Source: Hormiphora californensis
Lineage: Eukaryota > Ctenophora > Tentaculata > Cydippida > Pleurobrachiidae
DNA: 64,000 bases
Reading direction: 5' to 3'
Assembly: GCA_020137815.1 (NCBI GenBank)
Contig: CM035351.1
Location: forward strand, 6,655,397-6,719,396
Of this stretch, positions 20,777 to 30,066 are shown one piece after another. The position numbers and the translations under genes were made by a program. Within the stretch, counting starts at the first letter, position 1; every line of letters begins with the position of its first letter. The notes beneath the pieces were generated by a model. The model saw only the letters and a list, made by a program, of their open reading frames with translations. It did not search any database and was not told the origin of the DNA.

Positions 20777-23700
20777 TTGTTATCGTTGGTTCCATTTCAG
20801 GTACTGTAACTTCATTGACAACCTCGCTAGAGCTGCGACTTTGGTTATCTGTTAGTTCTGGAGCCTGGGTCGGTTCCTCTGACGGTTCTGTTTCTTGCTG
20901 CGTGATTTCTCCTAATGCCACTGCAAACCAATGGATGCCGCCGTCATCAGAGTTGTTGACGATGAAAAACTTCCGTCCATCTTGGTTCTTGACGTGTTCA
21001 AGGGTCTTGAACCTGAAGGTTGTTAAACTGATGGCATCTTCGACGTTTGCATGGGATGATAAGCTGTTGACAGGGATGTCTGTTGAATGGTACTTCTTCA
21101 AATATACCGATATCAACCGTAAACATTCTTCAGCGGTAAGGAAGGATGGTTCTTGATGCTGTTCACTAGGCTTTCTCAAAGCAGCGTTGCCTGCAGTGAT
21201 CATGTCATCGTCTGGGTCTCCACTGTAGATACAATCATCAAACTGCATGTGTCTATCGAAGCAATCTGGAGTGGAGATCATTTTGGCTAAGACCTTCGCT
21301 GCGATGTATCCACAACTAGGTCCTTCTTGTGTATTGCCGACTATGGTTCTTACATTGAATCCTTTCTCCTGCAGAAATCCCTGTAAGTCCTTTGACTCTT
21401 GGCATGGTAGAAAGTCGACAATCACAGCGTTGTGTTTGATTTGTGCTTCTAGAAGATCTGATCTTATTGCCTGCACCTTTGGAGGATCTGGTTCTTTCAT
21501 CTGCACTTTTGGAAGATCTGGTACTCTCTTCTGCACCTCTGGAGGATCTGGTTCTCTCTGCTGCACCTTTTGAAGATCTGGTTCTCTGTGCTGCACCTTT
21601 TGAAGATCTGTCTCCACTGGTGTCTGGGTTTGAGCCTCACTGAAGATCGGTGGGGAGGGGAATCTTGAGAGCCAATCACAAACTTCGTTATCTACTCCAC
21701 TCACATGGCGTAAGATAAAGTTGAACTCCGCAAGTTTCTGGATCTTGTTTAGTACAGCTGCGTCCGGATGTGTGAAGAGCGTTCCTTCTGCTTTAACTAG
21801 CGATAAGCAGTCCGTGATGAGAACAAATTCCTTCGTGTTGTACAGGTATATCTTCCAATGTTCAAGCGCTGCACACATGGCTTCAAACTCAAGTCTTGTT
21901 TGACCCCTAGGTTTCTTGTACTCTGGAACTGCCTTGCTGTAGTAGGCGACTATTCTTCGTTCTCGTCCTCCATCAGTAGTGTCAAGTTCTTGGGACAAAG
22001 ACGCACCCAGACCGTGGATCGATGCGTCAATCGTAACTTGATAGGAGTTGTAAGGGTCAGATGGATCCGGTATTGCCAGTTGAGTGGTTTTGGCAATTAG
22101 TCGTTTCAGTTCCTCATACGCCTCCTTGCATTTCTCAGTCCAGTGAAACTTCTTATCTTTACCTCCACGCAAGGCTGCGTGTATGGGTTTGCTAATGGCG
22201 CTGTAATTAGGTATCCACTTTCGCACATAATTCATAGCGCCCATCACTTGTTGGATTTCTTTTCTGGATCGGGGTTCTCGTAGAGCGAGGAGATCGGCTA
22301 CTCTGCTTTCAGTGATCTGGATACCTCCTCCGCTGACTCGAACACCGACGAAGTCCACTGCTTGTCGTAGAAGTTGAGACTTATCTGGCGAAACCTTCAA
22401 ATTTGCACTCTTCAGCCTAGATAAGAGCCTTTGTAGTCGGTCAAGATGATCTTTGACAGTCGATGATGACAGAAGTAGATCATCAACAAACTGGACTACT
22501 TGCTCTATCGGCAACGATCCAAGGAGCCTGGACATCATGTCACAAAATGACGGTCCACTTGATCGATGTCCCATCACAGTTTTGGCGTATGCATATTGGG
22601 TGTTTTTGTAGAGAAATGCTGTTATCTGCTTTGAAGCTTCATCATATGGTAACTGCCAATAGCCGCGTGACAAGTCGAAAGAGGAAAAGATTGTGTCCTT
22701 TCCAATCTTGTCTAGTACGTGGTCTAGATGTGCCAGTGGGAAGTTGGATGGAAGAGAGACCTTGTTGACGTTCCTCAAATCCGCTACGATTCGATAACGT
22801 TGTGGCTGCCCAGGAGGAGTCTTCTTTTTGACGAGAAATGTCGGAGAGTTCCAGTCAGATCGCTCTGGCAGTACTTCGACTACTCCTGTACGTACCATCT
22901 CATCAATATTTCTCTGCATTTCGTCCTCCAGTTTATATGGACATGGGAACGGTGGTGTCCACTGCGGCTCTGCACCTTCTTTTAGCCTGATCTTAGCTGT
23001 GTACATTGTGCAGGAACCCAAATCGTAATCGTCATAGCTAAAGCAGTGTCGATGCTCCCACAAAATGTCTTTCAACTCGTGTGCTTGGAGATCGGTCAGG
23101 TTCCTAGTAGCAATATCCACACTCAGACGCTCAAAGAGCTCTTCTTTGGTCCATTTCTCTTTCTCAGATATTTCTGAGCCAATTGCGTATCGGTCTTCCC
23201 ACTTAATTCCAGAATGAGGATCGTATTCCGGAACGGGACTGAATTTTGCAGCTCTACTCCCTTGCTTTAATTCGACTTCGTTTTCACTCATGTTGAGGAT
23301 CTTCAAGACAACCTTCTCATCGCTTGCTTCACCGATAGCTTCTGCTACGTACACATCGTTGTGTCCTCTGGTTAGGTCAGGAGAGATGAGTCCAATAGAT
23401 CCTGTCGGGGTTTCTGCTAAGGATCCTGCCACCAACATCATCGTATGTGGTGGTATACACGTCGTTTCCGACCATTTGATCTGGTGAACTCGTTTTGTGC
23501 TGGTTGGTCTGGGTTGAAATGGAACTGGCTCCGCTCCTTCTATCCTCAACTCTCCGTGGATATAGTCAATGACAACTTGTCCTTTGAAGAACGGATCTCC
23601 TAGCAACAGGTCTGTGTCCAGTCCATCGCAGACGGCGAATGAGTGCCATTTGGACAAACCTCCTATGTTCACTATCACCATGATAGTTCCTCTGCAAGGT

Positions 23701-24185
23701 ATAGAGTTTCCTCCGAAATCACGAAGATTCTGCATGGTCTCGTTGACATTTGAAGTAAGTCCCATTTTACACACTGTGGTCCAGTTTATGAGATTGATCT
23801 GGGAACCGGTGTCTAAGAAACAACGGACTCTGAAGGGTGCCACACTATAGTGTGTAATCTCTCCTTCGACAATCACTTGTTGAGCTCTCTTGACTTCATC
23901 CGCAGTGAGTGTCTTCACTTTCTTCTCACGCTTCTTATTCTGGGTGGCCTTTTTCTTCGGTGTCTCCTGTTTTATCTGTTTCTCAGTGCATGGAACAGTC
24001 TCCTTTGGCTTTGATGCTGGGTCGGTAAGCTTTACCGACTTATCTTCTGGAGCAGTAGTTGCCGGGTGAGTAGGATCTTCTTCTGCTGAGATTGGTTTCT
24101 CATGAATATCTGTTTTCTGTATCGTCTTTCCCTGGTTAGGAGAATCCCAGGGCTTCTGTGCCGGTGGGGTGGAGAGGTCGGCCAC
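20745..24185 (-). CDS. Ty3/Gypsy pol: aspartic protease, reverse transcriptase, RNase H, extra Cys-protease-like segment
   Basis: About 1146 residues. The aspartic protease has DTGS at about 125. Reverse transcriptase covers roughly 400-650 with VADLRNVNK, SSFDLSRGYWQL and the catalytic box FVDD in place of the commoner Y-x-DD. RNase H follows, with TIDASIHGLGASL. Beyond it are five or six copies of a 12-residue Pro/Glu/Val-Gln repeat (about 855-920), then an unusual segment with a Cys in GPSCGYIAAKVLA (about 957) and a His in GGIHWFAVALGE (about 1083). That Cys-then-His-Trp order resembles papain-fold or OTU-like proteases, but no family is assigned. The frame is open upstream of 24185 into the gag overlap, and its likely expression is by -1 frameshifting at 24287-24293. 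The frame ends before the integrase. Confidence 0.9.
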   Translation of the reverse strand: MADLSTPPAQKPWDSPNQGKTIQKTDIHEKPISAEEDPTHPATTAPEDKSVKLTDPASKPKETVPCTEKQIKQETPKKKATQNKKREKKVKTLTADEVKRAQQVIVEGEITHYSVAPFRVRCFLDTGSQINLINWTTVCKMGLTSNVNETMQNLRDFGGNSIPCRGTIMVIVNIGGLSKWHSFAVCDGLDTDLLLGDPFFKGQVVIDYIHGELRIEGAEPVPFQPRPTSTKRVHQIKWSETTCIPPHTMMLVAGSLAETPTGSIGLISPDLTRGHNDVYVAEAIGEASDEKVVLKILNMSENEVELKQGSRAAKFSPVPEYDPHSGIKWEDRYAIGSEISEKEKWTKEELFERLSVDIATRNLTDLQAHELKDILWEHRHCFSYDDYDLGSCTMYTAKIRLKEGAEPQWTPPFPCPYKLEDEMQRNIDEMVRTGVVEVLPERSDWNSPTFLVKKKTPPGQPQRYRIVADLRNVNKVSLPSNFPLAHLDHVLDKIGKDTIFSSFDLSRGYWQLPYDEASKQITAFLYKNTQYAYAKTVMGHRSSGPSFCDMMSRLLGSLPIEQVVQFVDDLLLSSSTVKDHLDRLQRLLSRLKSANLKVSPDKSQLLRQAVDFVGVRVSGGGIQITESRVADLLALREPRSRKEIQQVMGAMNYVRKWIPNYSAISKPIHAALRGGKDKKFHWTEKCKEAYEELKRLIAKTTQLAIPDPSDPYNSYQVTIDASIHGLGASLSQELDTTDGGRERRIVAYYSKAVPEYKKPRGQTRLEFEAMCAALEHWKIYLYNTKEFVLITDCLSLVKAEGTLFTHPDAAVLNKIQKLAEFNFILRHVSGVDNEVCDWLSRFPSPPIFSEAQTQTPVETDLQKVQHREPDLQKVQQREPDPPEVQKRVPDLPKVQMKEPDPPKVQAIRSDLLEAQIKHNAVIVDFLPCQESKDLQGFLQEKGFNVRTIVGNTQEGPSCGYIAAKVLAKMISTPDCFDRHMQFDDCIYSGDPDDDMITAGNAALRKPSEQHQEPSFLTAEECLRLISVYLKKYHSTDIPVNSLSSHANVEDAISLTTFRFKTLEHVKNQDGRKFFIVNNSDDGGIHWFAVALGEITQQETEPSEEPTQAPELTDNQSRSSSEVVNEVTVPEMEPTITNVHQPGADWI

Positions 24186-24235
24186 CCTTGCCTTTGTCTC
24201 CCCCTCACGCTCCCCCGGCGGCTTGATCTCTGAAT

Positions 24236-25819
24236 CTACTTGCGGTCGAGGTCTCGAGTTTGCCTTCCTGCCCCGACCGCTTGGCCGTTTAACTGATTCT
24301 CTTGTGGTACATGGTTACTGTTGGGTTTGGGACACAATCTTCTGATGTGACCTGGTTCGTTGCAGTTCCAGCAGATAATCTCTGTCTTATCTTTTTGTTG
24401 CTGTCTGCCTCTGGTGGTGTTAGAACTTGCTCCATTGCGTGCTTGATACTTTCGCTCGACCCTGAACTTCCTACATCGGGGTCCAGTGTGTCCTTCTTCG
24501 TTGCATAGTTGACAGATTTGCTTTTTGAAGCAATCATTGACCTCGTGACCTCTCTTGCCGCAGAATGTACAGTCTGGAATTTCACTCGTTCCTGCACTGT
24601 ATGGTGTGGGTTTAGGCATAGTGGTGGGGCTGCTCGTTGCTGTTCCAATAGCGTAGACGTTGAGAGAATTGTCTGTCTTCTTCTCAGTCGTGAAGATTTT
24701 GTTTTTCACAAGCTTCTTATATGCCGCTGCTGCAATGCTCTCGAAATCGATCTTGGGGGTATCGTCACGCCACTTGGATATGGTCTTGGCAACCCTTCTA
24801 TCGTATAATCCGTCCTGAAGCGCATCTAACATCCTGTTGTTCATTAGTTCTAGTTTCAACCGAGGATCTGCTTCGGCATAAGCTTCTTCTGCAAGGTCAC
24901 GTATTCTCTCGAGGAAATCCGCGTATTCCTCGAACTCTCCCTGACGAATGTTAGTCAGCTCCACCCTACATGCCTCTGGTGCAGGCCTCTCGGTCTGGGT
25001 AGCAAGCCTGACGTATTCGATCAGTTTGTCAAGATCTTTTTTCTCTTCCTCAGAGAAGTGAAGTCGTTCGATTTGCCTGAACTTTTCATCACATAATATA
25101 CACTCAAGGAGGAGCTTATCGAGGTTCTTTCTTTTTTCCTTGGATCTGATCACATAGTTCTTGAATCGTCTGAGGAAAATGTCAAACTTTTTCTTTCCTC
25201 CTTCAAACTTCGGCGGCCTGGGCTTGTGGCTTTTCTTCGAACGCCGCGGAGCTTTACCGGCAACTCTAGTGCTCTCACTCCCACTTGATAATGATTCACT
25301 GCTAGAGTCCTCTGAAGATTCACGCTTTGGATCACGAGGTTTTGGTCTTCTTACTTTTTCCTTGCTACGGCTAGGGTGGGCTATCATGCTTGCGTCGGAT
25401 TTTGTCACTCTCCGAGATTCTGGTTTGACTGACCGTTCACTTTGTGGTGCTGTGCGGAGCGAAGGCTCACTCTGTTGTTGTACCCATTTCTCAAGCCTGT
25501 CTCTGTCAAGTTTCCTTTCCCGCTCTCTTAGAGCCTCTTCGATTTCTGCCGTTAAGCTCCTGTTACTCATTGTTGTGGATGCTTCAGATCTTGGAGGGAT
25601 GGGCATGGGAATGTTTCTTTCAAACTGGGGTCCTGTTGCTCCTGGAAAGGTGTCATTCGCAGGATTTGGCCGTACTGGTCGAACAGAAGTTTTGGAAGGG
25701 ACCCTCATAAGCCGGTGTTCTGGTACTTCTCTGCTTGGCAAGGCCGGTTCTGAAATACTTGATCGAATAGGTAACACAGAAGTATTAGAGAGTACCCGTA
25801 CCAGTTGCGGTTCTTCCAT
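24236..25819 (-). CDS. Ty3/Gypsy gag polyprotein
   Basis: 527 residues from an ATG; the frame is open about 80 codons further upstream but without another ATG. The N-terminal half is Arg/Ser/Pro-rich and charged. A helical capsid-like region lies at about 200-370 (KFDIFLRRFKNYVIRS, YADFLERIRDLAEEAY). Three CX2CX4HX4C zinc knuckles follow: CTFCGKRGHEVNDC (about 413), CQLCNEEGHTGPRC (about 435) and CWNCNEPGHIRRLC (about 481). These would bind RNA and package the genome. The last residues overlap the -1 frame that becomes pol. Confidence 0.92.
   Translation of the reverse strand: MEEPQLVRVLSNTSVLPIRSSISEPALPSREVPEHRLMRVPSKTSVRPVRPNPANDTFPGATGPQFERNIPMPIPPRSEASTTMSNRSLTAEIEEALRERERKLDRDRLEKWVQQQSEPSLRTAPQSERSVKPESRRVTKSDASMIAHPSRSKEKVRRPKPRDPKRESSEDSSSESLSSGSESTRVAGKAPRRSKKSHKPRPPKFEGGKKKFDIFLRRFKNYVIRSKEKRKNLDKLLLECILCDEKFRQIERLHFSEEEKKDLDKLIEYVRLATQTERPAPEACRVELTNIRQGEFEEYADFLERIRDLAEEAYAEADPRLKLELMNNRMLDALQDGLYDRRVAKTISKWRDDTPKIDFESIAAAAYKKLVKNKIFTTEKKTDNSLNVYAIGTATSSPTTMPKPTPYSAGTSEIPDCTFCGKRGHEVNDCFKKQICQLCNEEGHTGPRCRKFRVERKYQARNGASSNTTRGRQQQKDKTEIICWNCNEPGHIRRLCPKPNSNHVPQENQLNGQAVGAGRQTRDLDRK
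24287..24293 (-). promoter_or_regulatory. Candidate -1 ribosomal frameshift heptamer
   Basis: On the sense (minus) strand the heptamer is G TTA AAC, in the gag frame (CAG TTA AAC). It lies 17 codons before the gag stop and inside the region where the -1 frame is open (from about 24316). A -1 slip here enters exactly the pol frame. The same heptamer is known as the frameshift site of equine arteritis virus. No downstream pseudoknot was tested. Confidence 0.65.
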
Positions 25820-26009
25820 TTCCTCAGGTGTTATAGCTGGTTGTACAAGGTTTGTTCTAAAAGGCTGGACCGCAGCTCTATAGGAAAAACTTCGCTCCAG
25901 TTGGGGTTCCGTTATACTACTACTAGAAGATTGAGAAGCGTCAGTCTGTATAGGTCGAAGGTGTTTTTTCCCGGGTTGGTATTTATGTTTTTTCTTTTTG
26001 CCAACCCGT

Positions 26010-26540
26010 TTGCCCTTTTTTTTTTGAATGAAGTATTGCCTTTTTTTTAAGTTTTGAGAAAAACGACTTTAAAGTTTTTTTGAGGGTTTTCGGAAAAAAT
26101 TTTCATGAAGCCCAAATAACGTCAAAGATTTTTACTTTTCCACAAAAAATCCCGAAGGAATTTCCCGGACTTCCAAATTTTCACATCATCAAATTTGTCT
26201 CAAATTTATGCGGCATCAAAATTGATGCCTATCTGTGGTTACTTCACTTTTTTAAAATTTTTTGGGAAAAAACTTCCCTCTAGAATGATTCGACTGAAGC
26301 AAATTTTTTGTGGTAGATACTTTAATAATACTTACTCAAAAAAAACTTTATCATAATAGCAAAAAAAGCACCCAAAAAGTACTTTTCCCATTACTTCAGT
26401 AAATTTCTTCATTTCCCAAAAAATATTTTTCAGAAATGTATTTAAAAAGCCTAAAAAAAACTTAATCGAACAAAAAATTTTCAGTGCTTCAAAATCGCAA
26501 TCTTACTTCAAAATTTTGGTAAAATAAAAAACAAGTTAAT
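26010..26540. repeat. AT-rich block with GAAGTA words
   Basis: A/T homopolymers dominate. AATGAAGTATTGC near the left edge is answered by GCAATCTTACTTC near the right edge, suggesting a decayed inverted-repeat element related to 28980-29547. No gene. Confidence 0.4.
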
Positions 26541-27717
26541 TTTTTTTAACACGCAGTGGGAAGGATAAAAGTGTTAGAATTCTTTCTAGCTTTAAAGAAC
26601 TCCCGAGCACACGCAGACAAAAAGACGACAGACAAACAACGCACAAATTACAACTGCAGCAGCTGCACAGCTGCAAACAGCATAAAGAGGGGGCCGCCCG
26701 CCCTTCGGGCGGAATGTTAAAAACATGGTGTGATAAATGAGCGAAAACGAAAAACGCTATGGCAACCCTCAAACTAAGACGAACCTGCAGATAAAAACTG
26801 GAAGATTATTGTTCCGGTACAGTCAACTTTTAAATTGGTTTAGTTTGGGTTGTTTTTATCAGAGGAAAAATGGAGATTGGGGATTTAAGAATTTTTTTTC
26901 CGACCTCTCACAGGTCGTGTTTAAAAAATGACAGACACAAAAACCCGATCACAGGGAAAACAAACAATCACAGACAGACACACAGACAGAACACAGGCCA
27001 TTCAACATGTTTTAAAAACCCCTTGGCGAAACCAGTCACGTGACCCGAATAAAGAGCCGGATTGGTTGTTATTTGGCCCCGGGCGGTTGCTGAAGGGGAG
27101 AAAGGGTTTAAGAGAATAATATCGATGAGAGGGAACGGGAGTGAATTGTCTCCCCTTGGGTTATTTACGAAGAGGGTTTTGTTAAAAGGGGGGAAGAAGG
27201 AAGAAAAGAGGGAAAAATTTTTTTTAAATTTGGAGGACCCTTTCAATTTTTACAAACATTTCAAATTTTAAAATTGAAAAAAGAAAAAGCAGTGGGGGGC
27301 CCAAAAGGGAAGGGGTACAAGGGAGGCAAAAGTGACAGGGGGTTTAAAAATTTGGGGAAAAAGGTGAAAGGGGGAAAAAGGATATAAGGTGCGGCCCTCA
27401 CTCACCCCCCTTCCCAGGTCATTGTTAAAAATTCCCCCGGTCCCTCCCGCCCCCTAACTCACCCCCCCCCCCAGGGGCATCCTGCCCCCAAATCACCCCC
27501 CTTTCCCCCGGGCATCCGACCCCTAAAATAAACCCCTTCCCCAGGTCATCCTGCCTCCTAAAAAAAAGGCAGCGAAAAAAAAACCCCCCCAGGGGGTTTC
27601 CTGATAACTCCCCCCTAGGGGAAATTTTCCTCCAACTCACCCCCTTCCCCAGGTCATCCTGCCTCCTAACTCACCCCCTTCCCCAGGTCACAAAAAACGG
27701 GCGGGAAATCAGCAGCT

Positions 27718-27718
<1 letters not shown>
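26541..27718. other. Non-coding 5' region of the retrotransposon, homopolymer-rich
   Basis: I see no gene. Between about 27390 and 27690 there are imperfect tandem copies of a C-rich unit (CACCCCCTTCCCCAGGTCATCC). The many A, G and C runs suggest poorly resolved sequence. Confidence 0.45.
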
Positions 27719-27790
<72 letters not shown>

Positions 27791-27830
27791 CTCTCCTTCT
27801 TGTTTCTCTCTCCTTCTTGTTTCTCTCGAT
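27718..27830. repeat. (CT)n microsatellite
   Basis: CT array with ATCT interruptions, tailing into two CTCCTTCTTGTTTCT copies. Confidence 0.95.
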
Positions 27831-27898
27831 CTTTCTCCCTAGTCCCTGGCAGGTTCAGCAAAAACATTATATAGGGGGTTAGATTGCAAATATTCACA

Positions 27899-28165
27899 AG
27901 CGGAGATGGTGTAATGGTTAGGGCATTGTCGTATAAGCCTCTGAGGTTCCGGGTTCGAGTCCCCGGTATTTGTAAAGTATTTTTGACTCTGTCACTTTTA
28001 ACTCTATTTTTTCTCTATCTTTTTATCAAATTTGTCTCACTCTTTCTCTTACTTTTTACTCTTTCTTTATCGATATCTCTATAGCATGACAGACCATGAC
28101 AGACCATGACAGACCATGACAGACCATAGTCATAGTCATAGTCATAGTCATAGTCATAGTCAATT
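27899..28165 (+). repeat. tRNA-like SINE candidate
   Basis: The A box TGGTGTAATGGTTAGGGC and B box GGTTCGAGTCC are well formed and spaced as in a tRNA, but the 7-nt ends do not pair and the T stem has one mismatch, so a working tRNA is unlikely. About 110 bp downstream are four CATGACAGAC copies followed by six CATAGT copies (28083-28162), a simple-repeat tail of the kind SINEs carry. Confidence 0.5.
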
Positions 28166-28979
28166 AACCCTCGTGGCTCCGAAGTTTCATCAAAAACAGG
28201 GTAACGTGCTTTTAAATCACGTCCTGATAACAATAATTATTATCATAATAAAAACGGTTTATTGTAATTGCAATAGGAGAGACAAAACGAAACGGGTATA
28301 CATTCAATGTACATGGTGGCTAACTAAGCAGCAGCTGCGTGTGGTGGGAGAAATGGCTTACCCTATATTTTTTACTATTTTACAACAAATGTCTGAGAGT
28401 GACAGAAACATTGTACCGCTGCAGCATGATACGATACACACGGATGTCCGTTAGCTACTATTTGAACTCCAGACAGGTTGAGTTTTCAAACCAGCTGCAG
28501 CTGGCCCCCTAGCCTTTCGGAATGATGTAAATTTGAAACCAAACGCTAGGGCAATAACTTATAAAACCTTATGAGGTCAGTGTTTGACAACACTGTTTGT
28601 GGTGTCTCTCTCTCTTTGTCTCAGAGTGACACTCTTACATAGAGATAATCCCAGAATCATGATCACCCCGGCCCCCAGACATCTCTTCTCCACTTGTTGA
28701 GTTACCTAACAACTGGTTGTGTTGTGTCGTTACGACAGTACGGTACTGGAACATAATGCTACCTTTGAATGTGGGGTTCTAAGTTCGAAGAATGAGATTG
28801 GAGTGACGTAGTTGTGACGGTGAGGATGAGTAATTCGAGATGTGAACGATAATTATAATTACTCAGAATAGAATAATTATTATAGGGATCGCCTCCGTTC
28901 GACCTTCATCATGATGATGCTGCAGCAAAGAACAAATCTTGGAAATTACTTCATTTGGCCGGACTTGTGTTATAAATGG
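28166..28979. other. Non-coding stretch within the retrotransposon
   Basis: No gene or repeat that I can name. Confidence 0.4.
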
Positions 28980-29547
28980 CACATATTATAATAAAAAATG
29001 AAGTATTCTTAAGTTATGAAGTATTTTTTCTGGATGCGACAAGAAGCATTTGAATTCCACAGATTTATGAAGCATTTTCAAATTGAAGTAAATGAAGTGA
29101 AGTATCTTCTGATTTGAAAATACTTCAAACAAAATCTGCAACTGATTTATGAAGCATTTTCAAATTGAAGTAAATGAAGTGAAGTATCTTCTGAGTGGAC
29201 AATACTTCAAACAAAATCTGCAGCTGATTGAAGTATTTCAATAGAATTTTTTAAATGAAGCAAACAACTGAAGCAAATTTTTCTGCGGTTATTACTTCTA
29301 TGGTAGAAAAGTTTAACGAAGCAGTATTTATTTCCGAATTATATTAGCGAAGCAATTGCCATTTGCTTCACTTTTCTGCAGTTTTTCAAAAATAAAAGTA
29401 CTTCACAAAAAACACTTCACTCTATTTTTTGAAGATTGAGACACGAGACTTAGCCCATCTTGTAGATCTTTTTCTCCTGATCAAGATGGTATAAATAACT
29501 CAAAATCGCCAAAATTGCAAATACTTCATTCTAAAAAAAAGGGGCAG
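28980..29547. mobile_element. AT-rich inverted-repeat element abutting the 5' LTR
   Basis: AATGAAGTATTCTTAAG near the left end is matched by CAAATACTTCATTCT near the right. The interior is saturated with GAAGTA/GAAGCA words, including a roughly 95-bp direct duplication (about 29060-29220). It lies where the retrotransposon primer-binding site should be, so it may have inserted there and displaced it. Confidence 0.5.
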
Positions 29548-29550
29548 AGT

Positions 29551-29926
29551 TGGTGTAAGGGGGTCAGTGATATATTCTGGGGCGTTACCGATGATTACCG
29601 ATCCGAGAGACTAAGTAAACGCAGTGGTTTCGTGGTTTGAAGTAAAGAATGAAAAGTACCCAGAGTTTACAGAAAAGGTTTCTCGTTGTTTCAGAAGTCA
29701 CCAAATATACTCGTCTTCCCGAAAGGTCACAGATTCAGATTTTCACTTCAATCTCACCTCTCTCAGAGCGCGCGCACCACCATGCCAATGCATGATGGCG
29801 CGCGGCCTAAAAATGCTGTGCTTTCAACATATTCTAGCGCCCAAAAAGTCTGTTGCTAAGGTAACTACACACTTTTACACACGGGTACATATCTACGCCA
29901 CTGAGGCTAAGAGCATAACTACACCA
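29551..29926 (-). repeat. 5' LTR of the Ty3/Gypsy element
   Basis: 376 bp, the same as 16313-16687 with one extra A. It should hold the promoter of the element, reading leftwards. TCGT immediately follows it at 29927-29930. Confidence 0.88.
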
Positions 29927-30066
29927 TCGTGTCAAAAACCAAGAAGCTGCATGTTCCGGCAGTTTTATGTCGAGAATTGGTTCAGAGAGAGATGTTTATT
30001 GTTTTAGCGACCACAGAACATTGAGATTTTGTAGAACTGCAGATTTTGTTAACTTAATTGGAGCAT

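Larger units (their letters stand above)
16313..29926 (-). mobile_element. Ty3/Gypsy LTR retrotransposon
   Basis: Two direct repeats (16313-16687 and 29551-29926) begin TGGTGTA and end TACACCA, the TG...CA ends expected of LTRs, and differ by one A in a run. TCGT precedes the left repeat (16309-16312) and follows the right one (29927-29930), a 4-bp target duplication. Gag, pol and integrase frames between them all read on the minus strand, in the order protease, reverse transcriptase, RNase H, integrase, which is Ty3/Gypsy. The right LTR is therefore the 5' one. Oddities: no TGG-type primer-binding site follows the 5' LTR and no clear polypurine tract precedes the 3' LTR. The 3.7 kb between gag and the 5' LTR is non-coding and contains what look like nested insertions. 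LTR identity argues for a recent insertion. Confidence 0.85.

Noticed and set aside
24289-25883. Plus-strand and alternative-frame ORFs opposite gag and pol (for example 25161-25883)
   Set aside because: Antisense shadows of the retrotransposon genes; no independent motifs.
27899-27975. Functional tRNA gene
   Set aside because: Good A and B boxes but the acceptor-stem halves GCGGAGA and TATTTGT cannot pair and the T stem has a mismatch.
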